This document shows positions 54,682-63,866 of a DNA stretch of 64,000 nt, one piece after another (the first letter of the stretch is position 1; each line of letters begins with the position of its first letter). The DNA comes from RQOF01 sp964461135 (lineage in GTDB: Bacteria; Calditrichota; Calditrichia; RBG-13-44-9), in contig CAYWTB010000010.1 in assembly GCA_964461135.1 (NCBI GenBank), positions 1 through 64,000 of the forward strand, written 5' to 3'. Position numbers and translations under genes: made by a program. The notes under the pieces were generated by a model. It saw nothing but the letters and a program-made list of their open reading frames with translations, was not told the DNA's origin and ran no database searches.

Positions 54682-56007
54682 GTGAGAATAAAAACATTTT
54701 CCGGGGGTGTTCATCCCTTTGAAGGAAAAAAATATACAGAAAAGAAAAAAACAGAGACTCTACCTCAACCAAAATCCGTTGCTATTCCTCTTGCCCAGCA
54801 TATCGGTGCCCCCACCAGCCTGCTGGTGGAAAAAGGCCAGGAAATCAAAGCCGGTCAGAAGATCGGGGAAGCTAACGGTTATATTTCGGTACCGGTGCAT
54901 GCATCGATAGCCGGAAAAGTTAAGAGTATCGCTGACATTGATCATCCGGTCGCCGGGAGGGGCCGGGCGGTTATAATCGAGGCGGCCGAAACAGAATGCT
55001 GGGTAGAAACGATCCGGGAGCAAAAAGATTATTTTGATCTGTCACCGGATGAAATGCGTGAACGCATCCGGGAGGCAGGAATTGCCGGTATGGGCGGTGC
55101 CACCTTTCCAACTCATGTTAAACTGGCGCCTCCACCCGATAAAAAAATTGATGTAGCCATTCTCAACGGGGTAGAGTGTGAACCTTACCTCACGGCCGAC
55201 CACCGCTTAATGCTGGAAAATCCGGAAGATATTCTGAACGGTTTCCGGCTCATTATGAAAATACTGGGCGTAAAGCGCGGAATCATCGGGATTGAAAACA
55301 ATAAAAAAGATGCTGTTCGTGTAATGCAAGGACATATTAAAAAAAATGACCATATCGAGATCGGGATATTCCCGGTGAAATATCCGCAGGGAGCGGAAAA
55401 ACAGCTGATCAAAGCCACCCTGAACAGAGACGTTCCATCCGGAGGTTTACCCATGGATATCGGAGTAGTGGTCCAGAATGTAGGAACAGCTAAAGCCGTC
55501 TTTGACGCCGTGGCCTTTCGGCGGCCGCTCACCCACCGGGTAGTCACGGTTACCGGCCCGGGAATAAAAGAACCCAAAAATGTTCTGGTGCCCATCGGTA
55601 CGAGTTTTCAGGAGGTCGTCGATTTCTGCGGAGGCCTGACGGAAAAGGCAGCCAAAATAATCATGGGCGGACCCATGATGGGAATTGCTCAACCCCATTT
55701 GAACGTACCGGTGGTGAAAGGAACCTCCGGAATACTGATTCTTGAAGAAAAACAGTCGCACCTCGCACCGGAAGAACCATGCATTAACTGCGGCCGCTGC
55801 GTGGAAGTCTGTCCATCCCATCTTCTTCCCACCACTCTTCAAAACCTGGTGGATTACGACCGTATCGAAGAAGCGGGGCGGCTGCATATCATGGATTGCA
55901 TAGAATGCGGTTCCTGCTCATTTATATGCCCGGCAAACCGTTACCTGGTACAGAGTATCCGGCATGGTAAACGTCAACTCATCCAGATGCGGAAAAAAGC
56001 CAGCTAA
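54682..56007 (+). CDS. rnfC: Rnf electron-transport complex subunit RnfC
   Basis: 441 residues starting GTG 54682 with GAGG nearby (RIKTFSGGVHP). NADH/FMN-binding core with GMGGATFPTHVK and NGVECEPYLTAD, then two 4Fe-4S motifs CINCGRCVEVCP and CIECGSCSFICP. It is the peripheral NADH-oxidising subunit of the Rnf complex, which couples ferredoxin:NAD electron transfer to an ion gradient. First gene of rnfC-D-G-E-A. Confidence 0.96.
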   Translation: MRIKTFSGGVHPFEGKKYTEKKKTETLPQPKSVAIPLAQHIGAPTSLLVEKGQEIKAGQKIGEANGYISVPVHASIAGKVKSIADIDHPVAGRGRAVIIEAAETECWVETIREQKDYFDLSPDEMRERIREAGIAGMGGATFPTHVKLAPPPDKKIDVAILNGVECEPYLTADHRLMLENPEDILNGFRLIMKILGVKRGIIGIENNKKDAVRVMQGHIKKNDHIEIGIFPVKYPQGAEKQLIKATLNRDVPSGGLPMDIGVVVQNVGTAKAVFDAVAFRRPLTHRVVTVTGPGIKEPKNVLVPIGTSFQEVVDFCGGLTEKAAKIIMGGPMMGIAQPHLNVPVVKGTSGILILEEKQSHLAPEEPCINCGRCVEVCPSHLLPTTLQNLVDYDRIEEAGRLHIMDCIECGSCSFICPANRYLVQSIRHGKRQLIQMRKKAS

Positions 56008-56073
56008 TTTTCTAAACTTTATTTATGAAGAAGACCCGAAATTGGAAATAGTATTTGAAAGAGAAAGATCTCT

Positions 56074-57120
56074 ATGAATGAAACCGTTGAAAAACTTTTT
56101 GTTTCCTCTTCCTCTCCGCATGTAAGGGATACCGATTCCATCAATAAAATTATGTGGACTGTTAATCTTGCGCTTTTACCAGCGCTCCTGATGGCCGTTT
56201 ATTTCTTCGGTACCAAAGCTCTGTGGCTGACGCTGCTGGCGGTGGCCGCTGCGGTTATAACGGAAGGCCTGATTCAGAAAATAACCCATAAACCCTTACG
56301 CCTTCAGGATGGTTCCGCCGTTATTACCGGAATTCTTCTGGCATTCAACCTGCCGGCCTCTGCTCCCTGGTGGATGCCGGTTGTGGGGTCGGTATTTGCC
56401 GTAGCCATTGTAAAAGAGCTATTTGGCGGCCTGGGAAATAATATTCTGAACCCGGCTCTGGCCGCCCGCGCCTTTCTGCTGGCTTCTTGGCCGGTTCAAA
56501 TGACTGCCAGCTGGGTTGCACCACGGGAAGGAACCCTTTCTGGTATCAGCGCCATTACCGGGGCCACACCCCTCAGCCTGTTAAAAGATTCAGCTAAAAT
56601 AATAGCCAACCCCCAGAGTTTTGATCCTTCACAGGTACAGCAGGCACAGGAGGCCATTGCAAACCTCTCCAGTAGCTATACAAATCTGCTGATCGGTAAT
56701 GTGGGAGGATGTATCGGGGAAACTTCCGTTATCGCACTGCTGATCGGGGCCCTGATCATGTTCTACCGCCACGTGATCTCCTGGCAGGTTCCCTTCTCCT
56801 ATATGGGGACGGTAGCAGTGCTGGCCTGGATTTTTGGAGGATCGGAAGGATTTTTCACCGGCAACTGGATTTTTCATATTCTTTCCGGCGGACTGATACT
56901 GGGAGCCTTTTATATGGCCACAGACATGGTTACTTCACCCTTAAACAGCAAGGGCCAAATCATCTTCGGGGTGGGGTGCGGTATCCTCACGGTGGCTATC
57001 CGGTTATGGGGAGGATATCCGGAAGGGGTCAGTTATTCCATATTATTAATGAATCTGGCCGTACCCCTAATTGACCGGTATACAGTTCCTACCGTCTTCG
57101 GGGAGGTAACCAAAAAATGA
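56074..57120 (+). CDS. rnfD: Rnf complex subunit RnfD
   Basis: 348 residues, about ten membrane helices. The covalent FMN threonine motif is ITGATPLSLL (~170-180). LGNNILNPALAARAFL and the ATDMVTSPL segment are typical of RnfD/NqrB. It carries electrons inside the membrane arm. Its TGA overlaps the rnfG ATG by 4 bases. Confidence 0.95.
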   Translation: MNETVEKLFVSSSSPHVRDTDSINKIMWTVNLALLPALLMAVYFFGTKALWLTLLAVAAAVITEGLIQKITHKPLRLQDGSAVITGILLAFNLPASAPWWMPVVGSVFAVAIVKELFGGLGNNILNPALAARAFLLASWPVQMTASWVAPREGTLSGISAITGATPLSLLKDSAKIIANPQSFDPSQVQQAQEAIANLSSSYTNLLIGNVGGCIGETSVIALLIGALIMFYRHVISWQVPFSYMGTVAVLAWIFGGSEGFFTGNWIFHILSGGLILGAFYMATDMVTSPLNSKGQIIFGVGCGILTVAIRLWGGYPEGVSYSILLMNLAVPLIDRYTVPTVFGEVTKK

Positions 57121-57749
57121 AGAATATAATCCGATTAAGTGTGGTATTGACTATTGTTACGGTAGTAGCCGCCTGGCTACTGGCAGAAATTTACAGCGTA
57201 ACAAAACCGAAAATCGAAATTCAAAAATTGGCAAAGACCCACAAGGCGCTGGATTATGTACTGCCACAGGCCAAACTTCTGGTACCGGTCACCAGTCAGG
57301 TTCCAGTAATGAACAATAAGGGAGACACCCTTTTTGAACGACAGGTAATTCAGTATTACAAAGCTTATGCCGACACGGATACTACTCATCTGATCGGCTA
57401 CGCATTCAAAGCTGAAGGTACAGGCTACAGCAGCCTGATTGAAACCATGGTGGGTATTGATACCACCGGCCACATTACCAGCATTAAAATTATCTCACAG
57501 AAAGAAACACCGGGTCTGGGAGCATTATCAGAAAACAACGAGGCGTTCAACGGGAAGCGCTGGAGCACCAACCAGTTTGACGGGAAAACCTCAAATGATC
57601 TGAAGGTGGATAAAGATGGAGGCGAAATTGTGAGCATTACAGGCGCCACTATTACGTCCAGATCAATCACCAATTCCATCCGTTTAGAGATGGAAAAACT
57701 GCTCCCCCGGCTTGGAATTACCCCCGCTAAAAATTCAAAGGAGAGTTAG
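57117..57749 (+). CDS. rnfG: Rnf complex subunit RnfG
   Basis: 210 residues: N-terminal membrane anchor (~5-26) and a periplasmic FMN-binding domain with the covalent-flavin motif SITGATITSRS (~168-178). Canonical length. The gene overlaps rnfD and ends one base before the rnfE ATG. Confidence 0.95.
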   Translation: MKNIIRLSVVLTIVTVVAAWLLAEIYSVTKPKIEIQKLAKTHKALDYVLPQAKLLVPVTSQVPVMNNKGDTLFERQVIQYYKAYADTDTTHLIGYAFKAEGTGYSSLIETMVGIDTTGHITSIKIISQKETPGLGALSENNEAFNGKRWSTNQFDGKTSNDLKVDKDGGEIVSITGATITSRSITNSIRLEMEKLLPRLGITPAKNSKES

Positions 57750-57750
57750 G

Positions 57751-58383
57751 ATGGCCATAATCTCTGAATTGGTTAAAGGAATATACAGGGAGAATCCGGT
57801 TTTCAGACTGGCCCTGGGCCTGTGCCCCACACTAGCAGTAAGTACCTCCATTGAAAATGCCATAGGAATGGGTGCAGCCACTACCTTTGTACTTCTGGGT
57901 TCAAACATCATCGTTTCCCTGCTAATTATACTCTTTGCTAAAATCCTGTCCGAAGAAGGGCAGAAAAGTATCAACAAAATCCGTATCCCAGTTTTTATTG
58001 TGGTCATTGCCTCCTTCGTAACCGTGGTGGAAATGGTCATGTCCGCCTATTTTCCGGCGCTTTCCGAATCTCTGGGCATATTTATACCTCTTATCGTGGT
58101 GAATTGTATTATTCTGGGCCGGGCAGAAGGATTTGCCAGTAAAAACCCCCTTCTGCCCTCCATTGCAGATGCTATTGGCATGGGTATCGGATTTACCCTG
58201 GCTCTCTCTGCCATTGCTCTTCTGAGGGAAATTCTGGGCAGCGGGGCCATTCTAGGGTATTCCATCATGGGAGAAAGTTACAAGCCCGTTCTTTTGTTTA
58301 TTCTCCCACCGGGAGCTTTTCTGGTTATCGGCATCTATATGGCACTTTTAAACTGGCTGGATGCGCGTAAAAAACAATCTTAA
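57751..58383 (+). CDS. rnfE: Rnf complex subunit RnfE
   Basis: 210 residues from ATG 57751, which has AAGGAGAG 6-13 bases upstream; an earlier in-frame start at 57712 lies inside rnfG and is unlikely. Six membrane helices and the paired RnfA/E fold with NPVFRLALGLCPTLAV and the inverted-repeat cysteine (VVNCIILGRAEGFASKNP) that binds the membrane [2Fe-2S]. Confidence 0.95.
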   Translation: MAIISELVKGIYRENPVFRLALGLCPTLAVSTSIENAIGMGAATTFVLLGSNIIVSLLIILFAKILSEEGQKSINKIRIPVFIVVIASFVTVVEMVMSAYFPALSESLGIFIPLIVVNCIILGRAEGFASKNPLLPSIADAIGMGIGFTLALSAIALLREILGSGAILGYSIMGESYKPVLLFILPPGAFLVIGIYMALLNWLDARKKQS

Positions 58384-58395
58384 AAGGAAAACACC

Positions 58396-59055
58396 ATGGA
58401 ATACAGCATTTTCCAGATTATTATTTTATCTATTTTTGTCAATAACTTTGTGCTGGCACGTTTTCTGGGACTTTGTCCCTATATGGGGGTGAGCAAACAG
58501 CTGGATTCCGCTATTGGAATGGGAATGGCGGTTACCTTCGTCATGACCATTGCCTCACTGGTTACCTGGTTGCTGTACACATTTTTTCTGGCTCCAACCT
58601 ACATGAATATCTTTTACTCCCTTTTTAACACGCCCATCCAGAACGTTCCCGACCTGACCTTTCTGCGCACCATTGTTTTCATTCTCGTGATTGCCTCCCT
58701 GGTGCAGTTTATTGAAATGTACATTCAGAAAGTCAGCCCGACCCTTTATCGCGCACTGGGTATTTATCTCCCACTGATTACCACCAACTGTGCCATTCTG
58801 GGCGTTGCAGTGCTGAATATCGACTTGTTTTTTATCGATGGGTTGCCGAAAGACAACAGTTTCATTCATACCATCGTTCAGGCTTTTGCTGCGGGTCTGG
58901 GATTTACACTGGTGCTGATTTTAATGGCCGGCATTCGTGAAAGACTGGAGAGAACCAATCTTCCCAAGCCGTTGAGGGGGCTGCCTATTGCTTTTATAAT
59001 TGCTGGTCTGATGTCTATCGCCTTTCTGGGATTTTCAGGTATGAACATTAAATAA
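58396..59055 (+). CDS. rnfA: Rnf complex subunit RnfA
   Basis: 219 residues, six membrane helices. The signature NNFVLARFLGLCPYMGVSKQ and the second cysteine region TTNCAILGVAVLNI mirror RnfE. It is the last gene of the main rnf operon; rnfB, usually here, is found 4 kb away instead. Confidence 0.95.
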   Translation: MEYSIFQIIILSIFVNNFVLARFLGLCPYMGVSKQLDSAIGMGMAVTFVMTIASLVTWLLYTFFLAPTYMNIFYSLFNTPIQNVPDLTFLRTIVFILVIASLVQFIEMYIQKVSPTLYRALGIYLPLITTNCAILGVAVLNIDLFFIDGLPKDNSFIHTIVQAFAAGLGFTLVLILMAGIRERLERTNLPKPLRGLPIAFIIAGLMSIAFLGFSGMNIK

Positions 59056-59115
59056 AAACCGGAAAAGTGGAATGGGCCCCGGCAGGCAATGAAAATGCAT
59101 TTTATTTTCTCATAC

Positions 59116-59142
59116 AATCCCCTTATATTTAGGGGATTTTTT
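59116..59142 (+). terminator. Hairpin after the rnf operon, overlapping the tatC ribosome site
   Basis: Stem AATCCCC (59116-59122) with GGGGATT (59132-59138) plus a T-A pair, 7-base loop, then a run of six T (59137-59142). It looks like a Rho-independent terminator for rnf, but AGGGG (59131-59135), the only ribosome site for tatC, lies within its 3' arm, so it may also control tatC translation. Confidence 0.7.
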
Positions 59143-59147
59143 AATTG

Positions 59148-59966
59148 ATGACGGGAGATATCCGAGAATTGAAGATTCCTGATAAAGAAATGCCTTTCCT
59201 GGAACATCTGGAGGAATTTCGTAACCGCACAATTAAATCACTCTTGGCAGTCATAGTCGGGGCGATAATTTGCCTTGTTTTTTCCAAGCAATTGCTGAAT
59301 ATTCTATTGTGGCCTACCACCCAGGTGGATCTGACCATAAATATTCAGGTGCTTAAAGTGCAGGGAATGTTCATAGTGACGCTTGAAATTGCTTTTTTTG
59401 GCGGAATTATTGTGGCTCTTCCCTATATCCTGTATCAGATATGGATGTTCATAGCACCCGGACTATATTTCAATGAAAGAAAATATGTACCCAGAATTAT
59501 AACTTCGGCAACCCTTCTCTTTCTGACCGGCGTGGCATTTGCCTATTTCGTAATTTTTCCTTTCGCCCTGGATTTCTTTCTGGGTCTGGCACCGGCCAAA
59601 ATACAGACCAATATTGCCATCGATTTCTATATCAGTTTTATAATCCGGTTACTGGTAATCTTCGGTGTTGTTTTTCAATTGCCTATCATGAGCTATTTTC
59701 TAAGCCGGCTGGGAATTCTTACCCCCCAATTCATGCGTAAATACCGGCGCCACGCCATTGTGGTAATTTTTATTCTGGCCGCGGTATTTACTCCACCCGA
59801 TCCGGTTACGCAGATTTTGCTGGCCATTCCACTGGTATTGTTGTATGAACTTTCCATTCTCATATCAGCCATGGTTTTTAAATCCAGGAACAAGAAGGAA
59901 GGGGAAGAAAAGGAAGAAGCCGGCGGGAAGAATCAAAATCAAACTCCAAACCAGGATAACGAGTGA
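59148..59966 (+). CDS. tatC: Sec-independent protein translocase TatC
   Basis: 272 residues from ATG 59148 (a TTG directly before it is less likely). Six membrane helices; MPFLEHLEEFRNR at the N-terminus is the canonical signal-peptide-binding segment, and the conserved WMFIAPGLY and LSRLGILTP follow. It recognises twin-arginine signal peptides. The tail is Glu/Lys-rich. tatA/tatB are not in the window. Confidence 0.95.
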   Translation: MTGDIRELKIPDKEMPFLEHLEEFRNRTIKSLLAVIVGAIICLVFSKQLLNILLWPTTQVDLTINIQVLKVQGMFIVTLEIAFFGGIIVALPYILYQIWMFIAPGLYFNERKYVPRIITSATLLFLTGVAFAYFVIFPFALDFFLGLAPAKIQTNIAIDFYISFIIRLLVIFGVVFQLPIMSYFLSRLGILTPQFMRKYRRHAIVVIFILAAVFTPPDPVTQILLAIPLVLLYELSILISAMVFKSRNKKEGEEKEEAGGKNQNQTPNQDNE

Positions 59967-59969
59967 TAA

Positions 59970-60947
59970 ATGGCAAGAGCAGCCAAATCCATATTTAAAC
60001 CATTTAGCGGTGACCTGGATACATTTCAGGATTATTTCAAGAAATCCATGGCCTCCAATCTGCGCATCGTTGATGAGGTGGCCAAATACCTGGTACGTCA
60101 CAAAGGAAAACAACTCCGTCCCATGCTGGTTATTTTATCTTCCCGTACTATTTCCGAACCCACCCGCGGAAGTTATCTGGCGGCAGTAGTGGTTGAGCTT
60201 CTTCATACCGCTACCCTGGTACACGATGATGTGGTGGATGAAGCGGAACTCCGCCGGGGGTTCCCCACCATCAATAAGGTCTGGAAGAACAAGATTTCAA
60301 TTCTCATGGGGGATTACCTGCTGGCCAAGTCACTCATTATTGCCACAGAAGTGGGTAATCTGGAGCTCATGAATGTTATTGCCAATGTGGCTAAGAGCAT
60401 GAGTAAGGGAGAACTGCTGCAGATTCAGAAGGCGCGCAAGCTGAATATAACCGAAGAAGAATACTTCCAGCTGATTCACGATAAAACCGCTTCTCTGATC
60501 TCGGCCTGTTGTGAAGTAGGGGCCATGACTACCGATTCCACTCCGGAACAACGCCAGATTTTAAAAAATTTTGGGAATTACCTGGGAATCGCCTTCCAGA
60601 TAAAAGACGATCTGCTGGACTACCAGAGTAAAGTGGGAATCCTGGGAAAACCGGTGGGACATGACCTGAAAGATAAGAAGATTACGCTCCCGCTGATTTA
60701 TGCCTTTGAGGGTTCCGGATCCGGTGAGCGCAAAAAGGTGGTCAGGATGTTGAAAAATGGCGTCAAACGCAAACAGATAGACCAGATCGTAGAATTTATC
60801 ATTAGCCGGGACGGCATTAGCCGGGCGGAAGAAAAGGCATGCCATTTCAGGAACCTGGCCATACGTGAACTGGAAAAATTACCACAAAGTCCGGCGCGTC
60901 AGGCCCTTATGGATCTGGCAAATTTTGTAGTCAGCCGGTCTAAATAG
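59970..60947 (+). CDS. Polyprenyl diphosphate synthase family
   Basis: 325 residues, trans-prenyltransferase fold. First Asp-rich motif LVHDDVVDEA (with the following RRG) and second QIKDDLLDY, both intact. It elongates isoprenoid diphosphates, probably to the octaprenyl-type chain used for quinones (IspB-like); chain length cannot be read with confidence. It starts 3 bases after tatC. Confidence 0.93.
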   Translation: MARAAKSIFKPFSGDLDTFQDYFKKSMASNLRIVDEVAKYLVRHKGKQLRPMLVILSSRTISEPTRGSYLAAVVVELLHTATLVHDDVVDEAELRRGFPTINKVWKNKISILMGDYLLAKSLIIATEVGNLELMNVIANVAKSMSKGELLQIQKARKLNITEEEYFQLIHDKTASLISACCEVGAMTTDSTPEQRQILKNFGNYLGIAFQIKDDLLDYQSKVGILGKPVGHDLKDKKITLPLIYAFEGSGSGERKKVVRMLKNGVKRKQIDQIVEFIISRDGISRAEEKACHFRNLAIRELEKLPQSPARQALMDLANFVVSRSK

Positions 60948-61039
60948 GGATGCTTTTCCCTGGCGGCAAATCCTGCTATCAATTCCCGGTTCTCTACCGG
61001 TATGCAGACCAAGATAGTATTTAAGCGGCGAAAAAGGGC

Positions 61040-62110
61040 GTGAATTCAACCATCCATAAAATTCTTGTCATTCGCTTTTCCTCCCTGGGCGATGTCCTTT
61101 TGTCCACACCGCTGCTGCATCAGTTACGGGAAAAATATCCCCGGGCGCAAATTGATTTTCTGGTGCGCTCGGATTATGCCGAACTTCTGCGCTATAATCC
61201 CAACATTTCCAACCTGATAGAATTTAATAACCGGACCGGTTTCAACGGTCTCCGTGACATACGCAAAAGAATACAGTGGGCGGGTTATGATGTTATTATC
61301 GATATCCACCGTAACCTGCGAAGCCGTTTCATCTGCCTGGGTATCAATCGGTTCTTCCGTAAAAGAACGCGGATATTAAAGGTTCGAAAGAACCAGATCA
61401 TTCGTTTTCTTCTGGTCAAATTTAAAATTAACCTGTACCGGCGGCTATACGGACGTGTAATCCCGGTGTGGGAAAAATACCTGCGGGCCGCTGCTCCACT
61501 GGGACTGCTCCCAGTAAACGGACAGCCCCAATTATTTCTACCAGAGAATGCGCAAAGTAACGCCGACTCTTTCCTCCGGGGTTTACCGGCCGGTGACTGG
61601 CAAGTCATTATAGCTCCCGGCGCCCGGCATTTTACCAAGCGATGGCTGCCTGAATATTATGCTGTTCTGATCCGCCGACTGTTTGAAGAAAATGGCTGGC
61701 ATTCAATTTTAGTGGGAGGAGAGGATGATGTCCCGGTTATAGAAAATATTTTAACCCTGGTTCCCAGGGGCAGTGCCATATCAGTTGCCGATAAACTTAC
61801 CCTTCCAGAGACCGCCGCCCTTATCGCCCGGGCAGGCATTATGGTCACCAATGACTCCGGTTTGATGCATGTGGGAAGTGCCACGGGTATTCCCCTGGTG
61901 GCCATTTTCGGTTCCACAGTTGAAGAGCTTGGATTTTTCCCCTCCAGTCCGCAGGCAACGGTATTGGAGAACAAGGGATTATATTGCCGGCCCTGTACTC
62001 ATGTTGGCCGGGAATCCTGCCCGGAAACGCATTTCCGCTGTATGAAGGAAATTAAGCCATACAATGTTATAGAGATAATACCTACATCCCGGGCAAAGCC
62101 CGGGATGTAA
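61040..62110 (+). CDS. Glycosyltransferase family 9 (heptosyltransferase-like)
   Basis: 356 residues starting GTG 61040. N-terminal SSLGDVLLSTPLL and C-terminal NDSGLMHVGSATGIPLVAIFGS are GT9 signatures; APGARHFTKRW is the sugar-nucleotide region. A late Cys-rich part (YCRPCTHVGRESCPETHFRC) is common in the waaF/rfaF branch. It probably adds heptose to the LPS core. The last residues are encoded by a perfect 12-base hairpin. Confidence 0.9.
   Translation: MNSTIHKILVIRFSSLGDVLLSTPLLHQLREKYPRAQIDFLVRSDYAELLRYNPNISNLIEFNNRTGFNGLRDIRKRIQWAGYDVIIDIHRNLRSRFICLGINRFFRKRTRILKVRKNQIIRFLLVKFKINLYRRLYGRVIPVWEKYLRAAAPLGLLPVNGQPQLFLPENAQSNADSFLRGLPAGDWQVIIAPGARHFTKRWLPEYYAVLIRRLFEENGWHSILVGGEDDVPVIENILTLVPRGSAISVADKLTLPETAALIARAGIMVTNDSGLMHVGSATGIPLVAIFGSTVEELGFFPSSPQATVLENKGLYCRPCTHVGRESCPETHFRCMKEIKPYNVIEIIPTSRAKPGM
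62083..62109. repeat. Perfect 12-bp hairpin, REP-like
   Basis: TACATCCCGGGC, loop AAA, then GCCCGGGATGTA at the very end of the glycosyltransferase gene, encoding SRAKPGM. No T run follows on either strand, so it is not a standard terminator. Such GC-rich hairpins are often dispersed repeats. An adjacent short palindrome GGTATTGTAATACC lies at 62120-62133. Confidence 0.6.
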
Positions 62111-62137
62111 AAATCGCCGGGGTATTGTAATACCAAC

Positions 62138-62629
62138 CTATTCCGCCCGCATGGCCAGCTCACTGTCCAGCATATAGTAACTTCCACCGTGTTCATCGAT
62201 AATTTTGATTTTATCCAGAATGGTCCTGAACTGGTCTTCCTCTTCCACCTGCTCTCCCACAAACCATTGCAGGAAGTTAAAGGTAGCGAAATCTTTACCT
62301 TTCCAAGCCTGGTCCACCATACCATGAATAGATTTGGTTACAGCCTGTTCGTGTTTAAGGGCAATATCAAACAGATCTTTGAATGATTTGGGCTTGTTCA
62401 GATTTTCCCCTAATGCGGACACTTCGGGACTACCACCAGCTTCCCGCACAAACTTGATAAACTTCATCATATGCCCGCGCTCTTCTTCCGTTTGTTTATA
62501 GAAGAATTTAGCCGTTCCTTCATAACCGGATTCCTCTGCCCACAGAGCTAATACCAGATATGACCTGGAGGCATACTCTTCCATGGCAATCTGTTTATTC
62601 AGTATTTCCTGCATCTCTTTCTTCAGCAT
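62138..62629 (-). CDS. Ferritin
   Basis: 163 residues of the FtnA type. Ferroxidase-centre residues Glu17, Glu50, His53 and Glu94 fall at the E. coli FtnA positions, with GEQVEEED (~125-132) supplying the late ligands. It stores iron in the cytoplasm as a 24-mer. Single gene on the minus strand, converging with the glycosyltransferase. Confidence 0.95.
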   Translation of the reverse strand: MLKKEMQEILNKQIAMEEYASRSYLVLALWAEESGYEGTAKFFYKQTEEERGHMMKFIKFVREAGGSPEVSALGENLNKPKSFKDLFDIALKHEQAVTKSIHGMVDQAWKGKDFATFNFLQWFVGEQVEEEDQFRTILDKIKIIDEHGGSYYMLDSELAMRAE

Positions 62630-63014
62630 TTTAAATCTCCTTTCTGTCTTCTGTTAGTAAATTATGAAAACAATCGATGATTTTTACGGGATTCCACTTT
62701 ATCAATCTCTGCAGTCCGATATCTTTCCTTCTTGAATTACAATTTGAAACGCTTTTCAAAAACAGCTGCCGATTTGACTGTTTCTAACTGCATACCATGT
62801 GAAATTAGCCTAAACAACTTTGAAATATAATAAAATTTCCAACTCTGCAAAAATTGAAAAAATGAAAAGGTGGAAACCCGGCAAAAGCATGTTAATTAAA
62901 TTTTTGAAATAAAATAATATCGGATTAATAAAAAATCTAATTCCTTGACTGATTTAGAGCACGTGTTTATTTTTTCACGGGAATAAAATAAAGATTTTAG
63001 AGGAGTGTCCCAAA
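62630..63014. other. AT-rich intergenic region between divergent ferritin and rnfB
   Basis: 385 bases. Holds the rnfB promoter near its right end and presumably the ferritin promoter at its left. No clear Fur box or gene seen. Confidence 0.4.
62945..62973 (+). promoter_or_regulatory. Sigma-70-type promoter for rnfB
   Basis: TTGACT (62945-62950), 17-base spacer, TATTTT (62968-62973), about 40 bases before GTG 63015. Confidence 0.5.
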
Positions 63015-63866
63015 GTGAATGTACAGATAATTTCTTCTTTGATCACACTGGGAGGATTGGGACTGTTATTCGGGGCGGTGCTGGCTTATGCCTCCCGCAT
63101 ATTTCACGTGGAAAGAGATCCAAGAATCGAAAAAATAAATGAAGCATTGCCCCAGGCTAATTGCGGGGGTTGCGGATATCCCGGTTGCCTAAACTATGCC
63201 GAAGCAGTGGTGCAGGATAATGCCGATATCACCCTGTGCGCTCCGGGAGGCGAGAATGTAATAAGGGAAATTGCCGCTATTCTGGGGGTTGAAGCACAGG
63301 CAACCAATCCCATGGTAGCCGTGGTACGTTGCCAGGGGGCGCGCGGAATTGCCAAAGACAAGTTTGTTTATGAAGGGCTGGCGGATTGCGATGCCGAAAC
63401 GTTAATTCTGGGGGGTCACAAGGCCTGTGAATATGGTTGTCTGGGACACGGCTCCTGCGTAAAGGCCTGTCCGTTTGATGCCATGGCCATGCTGGACAAT
63501 GGATTGCCCACCGTTATTGAAGATAAATGTACCGCTTGCGGTATCTGTGTGGAAACCTGCCCCAAGGGAATTATGCAACTGGTTCCTCGTTCTCAGAAAG
63601 TTTTCCTGGGATGTGTGAACCAGAATTCCGGAAAAGCCGTAAGGGAAGTGTGTTCCGTCGGGTGCATCGGATGCAGTCTCTGTGCCAAACCCAATATTAC
63701 GCCCTCCGGTAAAATCGAAATGAAAGACAATCTGCCGGTGGTGCCCGCAGACTGGGAAGATTTCGAGATGGCGGTTAAAAGATGTCCCACAAATTCCTTT
63801 GTTGTGCGAATCCCCGGAGAAGAACAGGCCCCTAAAGCAGAGGTGGTGGAAGAAGCCACTGCCTGA
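63015..63866 (+). CDS. rnfB: Rnf complex subunit RnfB
   Basis: 283 residues from GTG 63015 (GAGGAG about 9 bases upstream). N-terminal membrane helix (~7-26), the 4Fe-4S domain NCGGCGYPGC (~49-58), then ferredoxin-type clusters CEYGCLGHGSCVKACP and CTACGICVETCP, and a further Cys-rich CSVGCIGCSLCAKP. It is the ferredoxin-oxidising subunit. It lies 4 kb from rnfCDGEA with its own promoter; the window ends before the next gene can be seen. Confidence 0.96.
   Translation: MNVQIISSLITLGGLGLLFGAVLAYASRIFHVERDPRIEKINEALPQANCGGCGYPGCLNYAEAVVQDNADITLCAPGGENVIREIAAILGVEAQATNPMVAVVRCQGARGIAKDKFVYEGLADCDAETLILGGHKACEYGCLGHGSCVKACPFDAMAMLDNGLPTVIEDKCTACGICVETCPKGIMQLVPRSQKVFLGCVNQNSGKAVREVCSVGCIGCSLCAKPNITPSGKIEMKDNLPVVPADWEDFEMAVKRCPTNSFVVRIPGEEQAPKAEVVEEATA

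Noticed and set aside
63100..63115. TATTTCACGTGGAAAG in rnfB as a parS site
   Set aside because: Four mismatches to the palindrome and explained by the codons for FHVER.
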